DNA of 14,464 nt, from positions 1 to 14,464 of the forward strand of contig JAOZRQ010000021.1 of the NCBI GenBank assembly GCA_029940115.1. The letters are read 5' to 3'. The notes below the pieces were generated by a model that ran no database searches, was not told the origin of the DNA, and saw only the letters and a list, made by a program, of their open reading frames with translations. The stretch is from Desulfobacterales bacterium (lineage in GTDB: Bacteria > Desulfobacterota > Desulfobacteria > Desulfobacterales > 4be13). Shown here in pieces: positions 1 to 6,785 of this stretch. Both the position numbers and the translations under genes were made by a program. Numbering within the stretch: the stretch's first letter is position 1; the number at the start of each line of letters is the position of its first letter.

Positions 1-28
1 TGCCTTGCGCCTTTGTGTGAAACAAAAT

Positions 29-54
29 CCTGGAAAACTTTTGGCCAGGTACTT
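29..54. repeat. Right end of an AAGTAC-bounded inverted-repeat element (partner end outside window)
   Basis: The sequence CCTGGAAAACTTTTGGCC followed by AGGTACTT is the reverse complement of the left ends of two complete elements at 8776-8904 and 12166-12368. The matching end would lie upstream of base 1. It sits about 45 bp before the kdsA-kdsC start, so the promoter of that gene, if local, would overlap or lie inside the element. Seen directly by comparison; mobility is inferred. Confidence 0.7.
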
Positions 55-98
55 ATAAGTTCAAATTTACATTTTCCCCAGACGCTGAAAGATGAAAA

Positions 99-1451
99 AT
101 GGATCATACTGTCAAAATGGAACATATTCTGGTGGGAAAGGGCCATCCCCTTATCCTGATTTCAGGTCCGTGTGTCATTGAAGATTATGAAACGACATTT
201 GGGATCGCCTCATTTCTCAAGGAACTCACCCGGAAATTGGGCATCCCTTTTGTGTTCAAGGCATCTTATGACAAGGCGAACCGCACATCCATCCGCTCTT
301 TCAGAGGCCCCGGGATGACGGATGGGCTTGAAATTCTCAACCGCATCAAGTCAGAACTCGGCATCAGCATCCTTTCAGATGTGCATCGGATCAGTGAAAT
401 CGCCCTCGCGGCCCGGGTGCTGGACATCATCCAGATCCCTGCCTTTCTGTGCAGACAGACGGATTTCATTTTAGCGGTTGCAAAAACAGGAAAACCTGTT
501 AATATCAAGAAAGGGCAGTTTCTTGCCCCCTGGGACATGGCAAACGTGGTGGAGAAGGTGAGTTCCGCGGGAAACAGCCGGATTCTGCTCACAGAACGGG
601 GCTCGATGTTCGGATACAACAATCTGGTTGCCGACTTTCGCGGGATAAAGATCATGCAGGATACCGGATGGCCCGTCATATTCGATGCCACCCACAGTGT
701 TCAACTTCCCGGAGGGGCCAGCGGAAGTTCCGGTGGTCAACGGGAGTTTGCCCCGATCCTTGCCCGGGCGGCTGTGGCCGCGGGAGCAGACGGCATATTC
801 TTGGAAGTTCACACGGATCCGGACAAGGCCCTGTGTGACGGCCCCAATTCATTGAGGCTCGACAGCCTGCATGAGTTGCTTTCGCAACTCAAGGCCATCA
901 GGAACGCGGTCAAAGATGCGAACTTTCTGAAACCAGACATTTCTGAAAAGCTCAGACGGATAAAGCTCGTGCTCTTGGATGTGGACGGCGTCCTTACAGA
1001 CGGCAGCATCATTTACAGTGACAGCGGCGCGGAAACCAAAGGGTTCAATGTCAGGGATGGCTTGGGCCTCAGATTTCTGATGAAGGCGGGGATAAAGGCG
1101 GGAATCATCACGGGAAGAACATCCGATGCGCTCCGCCACCGGTGCAAAAATCTCGGCATTGACCTCATATTCGAGGGGATCATTGACAAAGGCGCGTTGC
1201 TTGAACAGATTCTGAAACAGACTGGCGTGTCAGCTGAGGAGGTCGCGTTTGTCGGGGATGACCTGCTGGATATTTCCGTGATGAAGCGAGTGGGGCTTGC
1301 CATCGCGGTGGCCGACGCGCATGACACCGTTCTTGGCCATGCGGATATGATGACCATTTGCAGAGGTGGGGCCGGCGCGGTCAGGGAGGTTTGCGAGGCC
1401 ATTCTCAAAGCCCAGGGGCTTTGGGAAAAGGTGGTGGGAAAGTATCTGTAG
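99..1451 (+). CDS. kdsA-kdsC: Bifunctional Kdo-8-phosphate synthase / Kdo-8-phosphate phosphatase (KdsA-KdsC fusion)
   Basis: One uninterrupted 450-residue frame. Residues about 10-275 are KdsA, which condenses PEP with arabinose-5-phosphate to Kdo-8-P. Residues about 285-450 are KdsC, the HAD phosphatase that releases Kdo; both are cytosolic and feed the LPS inner core. KdsA looks like the metal-dependent class: Cys25 in SGPCVIED replaces the Asn of the E. coli enzyme, and Cys25, His199, Glu236 and Asp247 have the same spacing (174, 37, 11) as the metal ligands of the Aquifex enzyme (Cys11, His185, Glu222, Asp233). The KdsC half has HAD motif I LLDVDGVLTDG with Asp294 (nucleophile) and Asp296, and a late acidic pair Asp387/Asp388 in FVGDD. 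E. coli encodes these as two genes of about 284 and 188 residues, so both halves look full. ATG 99 follows a weak GAAAG; Met7 (117) is possible. The stop abuts a repeat hairpin, then lptC. Confidence 0.93.
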   Translation: MDHTVKMEHILVGKGHPLILISGPCVIEDYETTFGIASFLKELTRKLGIPFVFKASYDKANRTSIRSFRGPGMTDGLEILNRIKSELGISILSDVHRISEIALAARVLDIIQIPAFLCRQTDFILAVAKTGKPVNIKKGQFLAPWDMANVVEKVSSAGNSRILLTERGSMFGYNNLVADFRGIKIMQDTGWPVIFDATHSVQLPGGASGSSGGQREFAPILARAAVAAGADGIFLEVHTDPDKALCDGPNSLRLDSLHELLSQLKAIRNAVKDANFLKPDISEKLRRIKLVLLDVDGVLTDGSIIYSDSGAETKGFNVRDGLGLRFLMKAGIKAGIITGRTSDALRHRCKNLGIDLIFEGIIDKGALLEQILKQTGVSAEEVAFVGDDLLDISVMKRVGLAIAVADAHDTVLGHADMMTICRGGAGAVREVCEAILKAQGLWEKVVGKYL

Positions 1452-1456
1452 GGTGA

Positions 1457-1545
1457 AGAAACCCGGCTTTTTCTGGCAGGAACGACTCGACCCCCATTCG
1501 GGAAAAAGCCGGATTTCTGGCCCATCCAAGTTGTTGTACACAGGA
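1457..1545. repeat. Degenerate copy of the GTACAGGAC palindromic element
   Basis: Immediately after the kdsA-kdsC stop, the inner arms AGAAACCCGGCTTTTTC (1457-1473) and GGAAAAAGCCGGATTTCT (1501-1518) form a hairpin. Downstream, TTGTACACAGG (near 1534-1545) matches the right outer arm of the complete copies at 10241-10364 and 12791-12898; the left outer arm is missing. No T-tract follows the hairpin, so a standard intrinsic terminator is not supported. A further small palindrome, CAGAAACCGGGTTTCCC, lies at 1564-1580 just before lptC. Confidence 0.75.
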
Positions 1546-1589
1546 TTGGACGGTGACGCTGTTTCAGAAACCGGGTTTCCCTTATACAA

Positions 1590-2174
1590 ATGGCCAATAC
1601 AAGAAACAAAAATCAAAAAAGAATAAAGTTCTTTCTGCTTTTCGCCATCCTTATTATAATAGGTGTTGTCACGGCAGTTTTTGTGAAATACCGTCAACTG
1701 TCAGACAATCCTGACAAGCTTGTCTCGCTGATCAAGGATGGCGCAAGCGTATCCATCGGCAAAGTGCATCAGACATCCACGCGAAATGGGGTCAAAGAAT
1801 GGGCCTTGGACGCGGGGTCTGTGCGTTACATGAATGAAAAAAAACAGGCGGTTTTTGAGGATCTCTCGCTGACTTTCTTTGTCAAAGATGAAAGAGATGT
1901 TCATCTCAAGGCAAATCAGGGAATTTTGAAAACCGATTCAAATGACATTGAAGTGACTGGGGATGTGGTATTGAAAAACGGGGATTACAGGCTTGACACC
2001 CAAGAACTCCGCTATCAGTATGACTCACGCGTCTTTTCCTCAAAAGCGCCAGTGAAAATCACAGGGGGCGGATTTGACCTTGTTGCAGATTCCATGTCTT
2101 TTGACTTGAACACAAACCGAACGGTATTTGAAGGGGGCGTCAAGGGGATGTTGCATAAAGATGTCACCTTGTAA
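1590..2174 (+). CDS. lptC: LPS export protein LptC
   Basis: A 194-residue protein with a short basic N-terminus, one membrane anchor at about residues 14-32 (FFLLFAILIIIGVVTAVFV), and a periplasmic domain rich in alternating beta-strand patterns (ADSMSFDLNTNRTVFEGGV) typical of the LptC/OstA fold. LptC is the inner-membrane bitopic partner that receives LPS from the LptB2FG transporter and hands it to LptA. Its length is normal for the family (E. coli 191). The call rests on topology, size and position directly before lptA and lptB, since LptC sequences are weakly conserved. ATG 1590 has no recognisable Shine-Dalgarno; the preceding bases belong to a repeat. The last 14 codons are duplicated in part at the start of lptA (2311-2342). 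Confidence 0.85.
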   Translation: MANTRNKNQKRIKFFLLFAILIIIGVVTAVFVKYRQLSDNPDKLVSLIKDGASVSIGKVHQTSTRNGVKEWALDAGSVRYMNEKKQAVFEDLSLTFFVKDERDVHLKANQGILKTDSNDIEVTGDVVLKNGDYRLDTQELRYQYDSRVFSSKAPVKITGGGFDLVADSMSFDLNTNRTVFEGGVKGMLHKDVTL

Positions 2175-2342
2175 GTAATTGGGGCATCCTTCATTTTGCC
2201 TGAAAGTAGTTTTGCAGTCCCGCCTTCAGGCGGTGCCGCACTGCCTGAAGCATGCCCTCGACGTCTTTTATCGGGCGGAACTACAAACTGAAAAGTGTAA
2301 ACCCATGAATGAAGGGGGCGTCTGCATAAAGATGTTACCTTG
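2130..2342 (+). repeat. Interrupted direct duplication at the lptC/lptA junction
   Basis: GAAGGGGGCGTC (2130-2141) plus TGCATAAAGATGTCACCTTG (2152-2171) at the end of lptC recurs as GAAGGGGGCGTC (2311-2322) plus TGCATAAAGATGTTACCTTG (2323-2342) at the start of lptA. That is 31 of 32 matched bases; the first copy has 10 extra bases between the blocks. About 139 bp of repeat-derived DNA separates the copies. Seen directly; the insertion/duplication history is inferred. Confidence 0.85.
2172..2310. repeat. Repeat-derived insert between lptC and lptA
   Basis: Three recognisable parts: GGCATCCTTCATTTT at 2183-2197 (a motif found in six spacers of this window); an imperfect inverted pair AGTTTTGCAGTCCCGCC (2208-2224) and GGGCGGAACTACAAACT (2273-2289); and, inside it, a 27-bp unit starting GCATGCCCTCGACGTC at 2250-2276 that recurs at 7012-7038 and 7084-7110. 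The reading frame of lptA runs open through it to 2179, but no coding logic is visible there. Confidence 0.75.
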
Positions 2343-2892
2343 GAAACAATTGACGACGCGCGGGATAGGTCCGGTTCTGCTCTTGACCGTTATTATCTTG
2401 GCATTTGCCTGTGTGATCCCGGTGCATGCCGGCAATGCCTCGCTGAACACAGGCAGTAAGGAAAGAATTCATATTTCATCAGAAACCTTGGTGGTTGACA
2501 GTGAGGCGAAATATGCCGAATTTACCGGAAATGTCAGAGCCGTCCAAGGGGATACCGTCATCAGAGCCGGCAATCTCAGGATTCTTTACAGGGATATGGG
2601 GAACAAAAAAAAATCGGCCCAGTCAGAGGAATCCATTGAAAAAATCGTGGCAACGGGGAATGTCAGGATAGAATTCGATGACAAACTGGCGGAAACGGAT
2701 CAGGCGGTATATACAACAAGCGATCGGATTCTTGTCCTGTCAGGTTCTGACTCACGGATTACCATGGGGATGAGTTCCGTTTCCGGATCAAAAATCATTT
2801 TTCACCGGAATGAGGGACGCATCAAAGTGGAAAGCAATGGAGGCAAACCGGTGACAGCCGATGTCTATCCGGGTGAAAAGGGGATAGATTAG
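2332..2892 (+). CDS. lptA: Periplasmic LPS-binding protein LptA (OstA-like)
   Basis: From ATG 2332 the product is 186 residues, close to E. coli LptA (185). Residues 1-33 form a signal peptide: basic start, hydrophobic core VLLLTVIILAFACVI, and VHA before Gly as a likely signal peptidase I site. The mature part carries the repetitive OstA beta pattern (SSETLVVDSEAKYAEFTGNV; IVATGNVRIEFDDKLAETDQ; DRILVLSGSDSRITMG), as expected for the periplasmic beta-jellyroll bridge that oligomerises between LptC and LptD. The frame is open upstream to TTG 2179, and ATG 2305 is another candidate. I prefer 2332 because the earlier codons come from the junction insert and the duplicated lptC tail, and because 2332 gives a normal signal peptide. 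The AGGGGG at 2313-2318 is 13 nt away, rather far for a ribosome binding site. Confidence 0.88.
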   Translation: MLPWKQLTTRGIGPVLLLTVIILAFACVIPVHAGNASLNTGSKERIHISSETLVVDSEAKYAEFTGNVRAVQGDTVIRAGNLRILYRDMGNKKKSAQSEESIEKIVATGNVRIEFDDKLAETDQAVYTTSDRILVLSGSDSRITMGMSSVSGSKIIFHRNEGRIKVESNGGKPVTADVYPGEKGID

Positions 2893-3004
2893 CTTCTGGG
2901 TTCTGGTAGCTGGCCTTTATGGTGCGGGCCACCTCACTGACAACGAACAACGACCTCTGACAACGGACAACCAACAACGGACAACAACCTACTACATCAC
3001 TTTT
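2893..3004. repeat. Low-complexity GACAACGGACAAC spacer
   Basis: Bases 2936-2992 are a run of degenerate short repeats of the type CTGACAACGGACAACCAAC. The same vocabulary appears in the spacer at 6262-6312 (GTCAGTTGTCAGTGGCCAGT, TCAACGGACAACTGG). No gene is supported in this stretch. Confidence 0.6.
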
Positions 3005-3211
3005 TAAATTCGTACCCCCTTGATCGGCTCGGATTGACGGATTTGGCAATCCGGCGGGAGCCGAAGGGGTGACGAACTTACGAATTGGTGTACTACTACA
3101 CTTTGTAAGTTCGTACCCCTCGCCCGGCTCGGATTGGCAGATCCGAGCCGCCGGATTTGGCAATCCGGCGGGAGCCGAAGGGGGTGACGAACTTATGAAT
3201 TGCTGTACTAC
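3005..3211. repeat. Two tandem palindromic units upstream of lptB
   Basis: Two near-identical units, about 3007-3098 and 3105-3211, fill the spacer. Each is bounded by an inverted pair: AAGTTCGTACCCCT at the left and AGGGGTGACGAACTT or its variant at the right. Each contains CGGATT/AATCCG palindromes (GGCTCGGATTG, GGATTTGGCAATCCGGCGGG) and ends with GTACTACT. Unit B carries one extra inner palindrome, CGGATTGGCAGATCCG. The second unit ends 7 bp before the lptB ATG. The inner motif is the same family as those at 10003-10026, 10147-10172 and the array at 14041-14464. Confidence 0.85.
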
Positions 3212-3217
3212 TGACAA

Positions 3218-3982
3218 ATGGCAAAATTATCGATTCACAATCTGGTCAAAATTTATCATGACAGGCGGGTTGTCAATGCTGTGGACCTGAAGCTCAGAAG
3301 CGGTGATGTGGTGGGCTTGCTGGGACCGAACGGCGCAGGGAAGACCACCACCTTCTATATGACCGTCGGGATGGTAAAACCGGACGGGGGACAAGTTTTT
3401 CTTGACGACGAGGATATCACAGATTACCCTATGTATCTGAGAGCGCGCAAAGGAGTCGGCTATCTTCCCCAAGAAACCTCCATATTCAGAAAACTCACGG
3501 TGAGACAGAATATCATGGCGATCCTTGAGATCGTTCCCCGATTTGAAGATGGGAACGGAAGCCGTGGGAAAATGAGGCTGCTTTCAAAATCAGAGCAGGC
3601 AGATCGTGCAGATATGCTTCTGGATGAGCTGGGCATCAGACGCCTTTCGGACCAGAAGGCGAGTCTGCTTTCCGGAGGTGAACGCCGACGCTTGGAAATC
3701 AGCCGGGCCCTCGCCACGGACCCCTCCTTCATCCTTCTGGATGAACCCTTTGCAGGGGTTGATCCGTTGGCGGTCATTGACATCAAGCAGATCATTGCCC
3801 ATCTGAAACAGCGGGGGATCGGGGTGCTGATTTCCGACCATAATGTGAGGGAGACACTCGGCGCGTGTGACAACGCATATATATTAAATGATGGGAAGGT
3901 CATTGAATCCGGTTCTCCCGAAAAGATAGCCGCAAGTGAGACAGCCCGACGCATTTATCTGGGGGATGAGTTCAGGCTGTGA
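3218..3982 (+). CDS. lptB: LPS export ABC transporter ATP-binding protein LptB
   Basis: A 254-residue cytoplasmic ATPase that powers LPS extraction with LptF/LptG, which are not in the window. Motifs in order: Walker A GPNGAGKT (36-43), Q-loop Gln85 (YLPQE), signature LSGGE (151-155), Walker B FILLDE (171-176) with catalytic Glu176, D-loop at about 180-183, and switch His207 (SDHN). The N-terminal LSIHNLVKIYHDRRVVNAVDL and the C-terminal ILNDGKVIESGSPEKI segment are characteristic of LptB. It is somewhat longer than E. coli LptB (241); the extra residues include a loop after the Q-loop helix (EDGNGSRGKMRL, near 110-121). ATG 3218 is supported by alignment of the N-terminus, but no Shine-Dalgarno is present because the tandem repeat ends 7 bp upstream. 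Confidence 0.97.
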   Translation: MAKLSIHNLVKIYHDRRVVNAVDLKLRSGDVVGLLGPNGAGKTTTFYMTVGMVKPDGGQVFLDDEDITDYPMYLRARKGVGYLPQETSIFRKLTVRQNIMAILEIVPRFEDGNGSRGKMRLLSKSEQADRADMLLDELGIRRLSDQKASLLSGGERRRLEISRALATDPSFILLDEPFAGVDPLAVIDIKQIIAHLKQRGIGVLISDHNVRETLGACDNAYILNDGKVIESGSPEKIAASETARRIYLGDEFRL

Positions 3983-4150
3983 AAGGAAGGATGAGGGATG
4001 AAATATGAAGGATGAAATATGAAGGATGAAATATGAGGGATGAAATGTGAAGGATGAAATATGAAGGATGAGGGTGAAGTTCTTTCACACTTCATCTTTC
4101 ATATTTCATATTTTATCCTTCATCCTTCATCCTTCATATTTCATATTTCA
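3983..4150. repeat. Mirrored purine/pyrimidine microsatellite between lptB and rpoN
   Basis: The left arm (about 3984-4075) is tandem copies of GAAGGATGAAATAT and variants. The right arm (about 4085-4150) is its reverse complement (CATCCTTCATATTTCATATTTC type). The two can fold into one long hairpin covering almost the whole spacer, up to 5 bases before the rpoN ATG. The GAAGGATG/CATCCTTC core is the same word as the GGCATCCTTCATTT family found in other spacers. No promoter or ribosome binding site is visible in it. Confidence 0.85.
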
Positions 4151-4154
4151 AAAA

Positions 4155-5585
4155 ATGGGAATAGAATTAAAACAATATGCCAAACTGAACCAGAGCTTGG
4201 TCATGACGCCACATCTCCAGATGGCGGTAAAGCTTTTGCAACTCTCCAGACTGGAATTGATGGAACTGATTCACCATGAACTGGAGGAAAACCCGGCTCT
4301 GGATGATGTCACGGATGAGGTTTTTCCTGAAGACGACCAGGAGTCAGACCCTTTTGAAATGACGGATGACACATCTTCGGAAAAAGAGGTCACAATAGAG
4401 GAGCGCATCCTTGATTGGAGCAATTACATTGACGAATACAATGCGGCCGAGAAGATCAGTTTTGAGACAGAGGAGAGGGACGCACCGAAGTTTGAGGCAT
4501 TTCTCTCAACCAGAAAATCTCTGACCGATCATCTTCTCTGGCAGTTGATGATGACATCCCCCACAGATGAGGAGAAGCAGATCGGAAGCCTTATTGTCGG
4601 AAATCTCAGCAAGAACGGCTACTTGGACATTCCGGTGGAGGAAACCGCCAGATTGAGCGAATCCTCACCCGAAAAAGTGGAGGAGGTCTTGTCGCTGTTG
4701 CAGACCTTTGATCCGGTCGGCATATGTTCCAGAAATCTGACAGAATGCCTGCTGACACAGGCATGGCGGCTTGGATTCGATGACTCCATTGTCACTGACA
4801 TCATTGAAAATCATCTTCACCACCTTGAAAACAAAAATTACAATGCCATATGCAGAGAATTGAAGGCAAATTTGGAAGAGGTCATTTTTGCAGTGAATGT
4901 CATCAAGGGACTTGACCCCAGACCTGGCAACCAGTTCAGCGATGAGGATCCTCAGTATATTGAACCTGACATTTATGTTTACAAATTGGAAGATGATTTC
5001 ATGATCGTGCTGAACGATGACGGCATGCCCAAGCTTCGTGTGAGTCCGCTTTATCATAACCTTGTGGAAAAGGACGGCGATCTTACCGAAAGCGTCAGAG
5101 AATACATGCAGGAAAAACTTCGGTCCGCAGCTTGGCTGATCAAGAGCATCCATCAGCGACAGAAGACCATTTACAGAGTGATGGATAGCATCATGAAGTT
5201 TCAGCGAGATTTTTTCGAAAAAGGGATTACCCATCTGAAGCCAATGGTGCTCCGGGATGTGGCGGAAGACATTGACATGCATGAATCCACAATCAGCAGG
5301 GTGACAACAAACAAATATGTTTACACCCCACAAGGCATTTTCGAGTTGAAATATTTTTTCAACAGTTCCATCAACCGAATGAACGGGGGTGAGACGATCT
5401 CGTCAACCAGTGTCCAGGAAAAAATAAAGCAGATCATTGAAAGCGAAGATCCCCGAAAGCCCCACAGCGATGACAAAATATCAAGGATGCTGGAGAAGGA
5501 GAACATTGACATTGCCCGGCGGACGGTGGCCAAGTATCGGGAGATGATGAAGATATTGCCATCAAACAAACGCAGGCAGGTATGA
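4155..5585 (+). CDS. rpoN: RNA polymerase sigma-54 factor RpoN
   Basis: From ATG 4155 the product is 476 residues, the normal size (E. coli 477). The order is: a Gln/Leu-rich activator-interacting region I (residues 1 to about 50, LKQYAKLNQSLVMTPHLQM); an acidic linker (about 50-110, PEDDQESDPFEMTDD); the core-binding domain (about 120-300); a helix-turn-helix region from about 365 (LRDVAEDIDMHESTISRVT); and the RpoN box ARRTVAKYRE at 454-463, which reads the -24 promoter element. It directs core polymerase to -24/-12 promoters that need AAA+ activators. The frame is open upstream to 4068, but those residues encode the microsatellite and are not conserved, so 4155 is chosen although no Shine-Dalgarno precedes it. 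The position between lptB and hpf-ptsN-rapZ is the classic rpoN neighbourhood. Confidence 0.97.
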   Translation: MGIELKQYAKLNQSLVMTPHLQMAVKLLQLSRLELMELIHHELEENPALDDVTDEVFPEDDQESDPFEMTDDTSSEKEVTIEERILDWSNYIDEYNAAEKISFETEERDAPKFEAFLSTRKSLTDHLLWQLMMTSPTDEEKQIGSLIVGNLSKNGYLDIPVEETARLSESSPEKVEEVLSLLQTFDPVGICSRNLTECLLTQAWRLGFDDSIVTDIIENHLHHLENKNYNAICRELKANLEEVIFAVNVIKGLDPRPGNQFSDEDPQYIEPDIYVYKLEDDFMIVLNDDGMPKLRVSPLYHNLVEKDGDLTESVREYMQEKLRSAAWLIKSIHQRQKTIYRVMDSIMKFQRDFFEKGITHLKPMVLRDVAEDIDMHESTISRVTTNKYVYTPQGIFELKYFFNSSINRMNGGETISSTSVQEKIKQIIESEDPRKPHSDDKISRMLEKENIDIARRTVAKYREMMKILPSNKRRQV

Positions 5586-5700
5586 AACTTGAAACTTGAA
5601 ACTTGAAACTGATGAAAAAACTGTGAACTGATGGATGAAGGATGCCCCACTTTTTGGGCAAAATGAAAGATGGCAACTTTCACATTTCATGTTTCGATTT
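5584..5700. repeat. Heptamer tandem repeat plus inverted GGCATCCTTCAT motif before hpf
   Basis: GAAACTT is repeated almost four times at 5584-5610. Then AAAAAACTGTGAACTGATGG leads into ATGAAGGATGCC (5635-5646), the reverse of the GGCATCCTTCATTT motif; the same run of words (AAAAAACTGTAAACTGAAGG) occurs at 12283-12302. ACATTTCATGTTTCG near 5682-5700 resembles the microsatellite upstream of rpoN. No gene is supported here. Confidence 0.6.
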
Positions 5701-5718
5701 GCAGAGGAGAAATTCGAC

Positions 5719-6261
5719 ATGCAGACATCTGTGACTTTTAAAAACCTTGACCCCTCGGAAACCCTGAAATCTTATGTCGGCAACAAGCTTGACCGGTTTG
5801 ACAAATTTCTCGACAACCCTGCGGAAGCCAACGTCGTGCTTTCGGTCGAGAAGTTTCGTCACATCGCCGAGGTGAACATCATCGGTGACAGGCTGAAGAT
5901 CAATGGCAAGGAGGAGACAAACGACATGTATTCGGCCATTGACATGGTCTTGGACAAGCTCGAGAAGCAGATCAAGAAGAGCAAGCAGAAGATCAGGGAA
6001 CGCAGGGGAGGGAACAAAACCAGAGTCGCAGAGATCATTGCTGAAAGGGAAATGCCTCTGGAGGAAGAACCGGATGAAGCGGAAAGGCAGGTAAAGGTCA
6101 AGAACATTGAATACAAACCGATGGATGTGGAAGAGGCGGCCATGCAGTTGGAGCTCATGAACGGTCATTTCCTGGTGTTCACGAACGCCAGAACGGACCG
6201 GGTGAATGTCCTTTACCGCCGAAAGGATGGCCATTACGGACTGATTCAACCCAGCAACTGA
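5719..6261 (+). CDS. hpf: Ribosome hibernation-promoting factor, long form (HPF/RaiA family)
   Basis: From ATG 5719 the product is 180 residues. Residues 1 to about 100 are the S30AE domain (MQTSVTFKNLDPSETLKSYV start; beta-alpha-beta pattern; basic helix KLEKQIKKSKQKIRERRG), which occupies the 30S mRNA/tRNA channel. An acidic linker (about 108-125, EREMPLEEEPDEAERQ) leads to a C-terminal dimerisation domain (about 127-180, VVK-like start KVKNIEYKPMDVEEAAMQLE, ending DRVNVLYRRKDGHYGLIQP). Having both domains marks the long form, which can pair 70S ribosomes into 100S dimers without RMF. The frame is open to 5635, but the start at 5719 has a good ribosome binding site AGAGGAGA (5703-5710, 8 nt spacing) and matches the family N-terminus. 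Its position between rpoN and ptsN is conserved in many Proteobacteria. Confidence 0.95.
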   Translation: MQTSVTFKNLDPSETLKSYVGNKLDRFDKFLDNPAEANVVLSVEKFRHIAEVNIIGDRLKINGKEETNDMYSAIDMVLDKLEKQIKKSKQKIRERRGGNKTRVAEIIAEREMPLEEEPDEAERQVKVKNIEYKPMDVEEAAMQLELMNGHFLVFTNARTDRVNVLYRRKDGHYGLIQPSN

Positions 6262-6326
6262 ACAGTGGTCAGTTGTCAGTGGCCAGTGAGCAATGATCAA
6301 CGGACAACTGGCAAGTGGTAATTGAT

Positions 6327-6785
6327 ATGAAGATTCTCGACTTTTTGAAAAAAGAAGCGGTTCTTGTGGACTTGAAGGCACAGGACAAGAGAGGGGTTAT
6401 CAAGGAATTGGCGAGTCCGGTGGCCCGGATCGCGGGTCTGCCGCATGAGGAACTTGTACAGGTTCTCATGGAAAGGGAACGCTTGGGGAGTACCGGCATA
6501 GATGGGGGCATCGGCATCCCCCACGGCAAAGTCAAGGTTCTGGAATCACCAGCTATCGGATTTGGTCTGAGCCGGAAAGGACTTGACTTTGAGTCCATAG
6601 ACGGCCGGCCCACCCGTATCTTTTTTCTTCTGGTGACCCCGGAAGAGGCGACCACTTTCCATCTGAGGCTTCTTGCACAGATTACAAGAATCCTGAAAAA
6701 CGAGCCTTTGAGAGGGAGGCTTTTGAACGCCGCTGACCCAGATGAGATCCTCAGCATCATCAAAGAGGCGGATGAAGGTTTTTAA
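6327..6785 (+). CDS. ptsN: PTS IIA-like nitrogen regulatory protein PtsN (EIIA-Ntr)
   Basis: A 152-residue cytosolic protein of the fructose/mannitol EIIA fold. The phosphorylatable histidine is His66 in GGIGIPHGK, preceded by the family motif ERERLGSTGIDGG. The C-terminal half (FFLLVTPEEATTFHLRLLAQI) is the usual PtsN hydrophobic core and helix. In the nitrogen PTS it accepts phosphate from EI-Ntr (PtsP) via NPr and signals nitrogen/potassium status; neither donor is in the window. ATG 6327 is taken as the start (MKILDFLKKEAVLVDL). A GTG at 6315 would add four residues, and the ribosome binding site is weak in both cases (GCAAGTGG). It follows hpf after a 65-bp spacer of GTCAGTTGTCAG-type low-complexity sequence and precedes rapZ, the conserved rpoN-hpf-ptsN-rapZ order. 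Confidence 0.95.
   Translation: MKILDFLKKEAVLVDLKAQDKRGVIKELASPVARIAGLPHEELVQVLMERERLGSTGIDGGIGIPHGKVKVLESPAIGFGLSRKGLDFESIDGRPTRIFFLLVTPEEATTFHLRLLAQITRILKNEPLRGRLLNAADPDEILSIIKEADEGF

Noticed and set aside
1457..1518. Intrinsic terminator after kdsA-kdsC
   Set aside because: The hairpin is strong but no T-tract follows, and the same structure occurs as a dispersed element elsewhere.
2179..2331. N-terminal extension of LptA by 51 residues
   Set aside because: The extra residues are encoded by repeat insert and duplicated lptC tail, and would bury the signal peptide; total length would exceed the family norm.
4068..4154. N-terminal extension of RpoN by 29 residues
   Set aside because: It encodes only the microsatellite (Phe/His/Ile-rich) and precedes the conserved region I start MGIELKQYAKLNQ.
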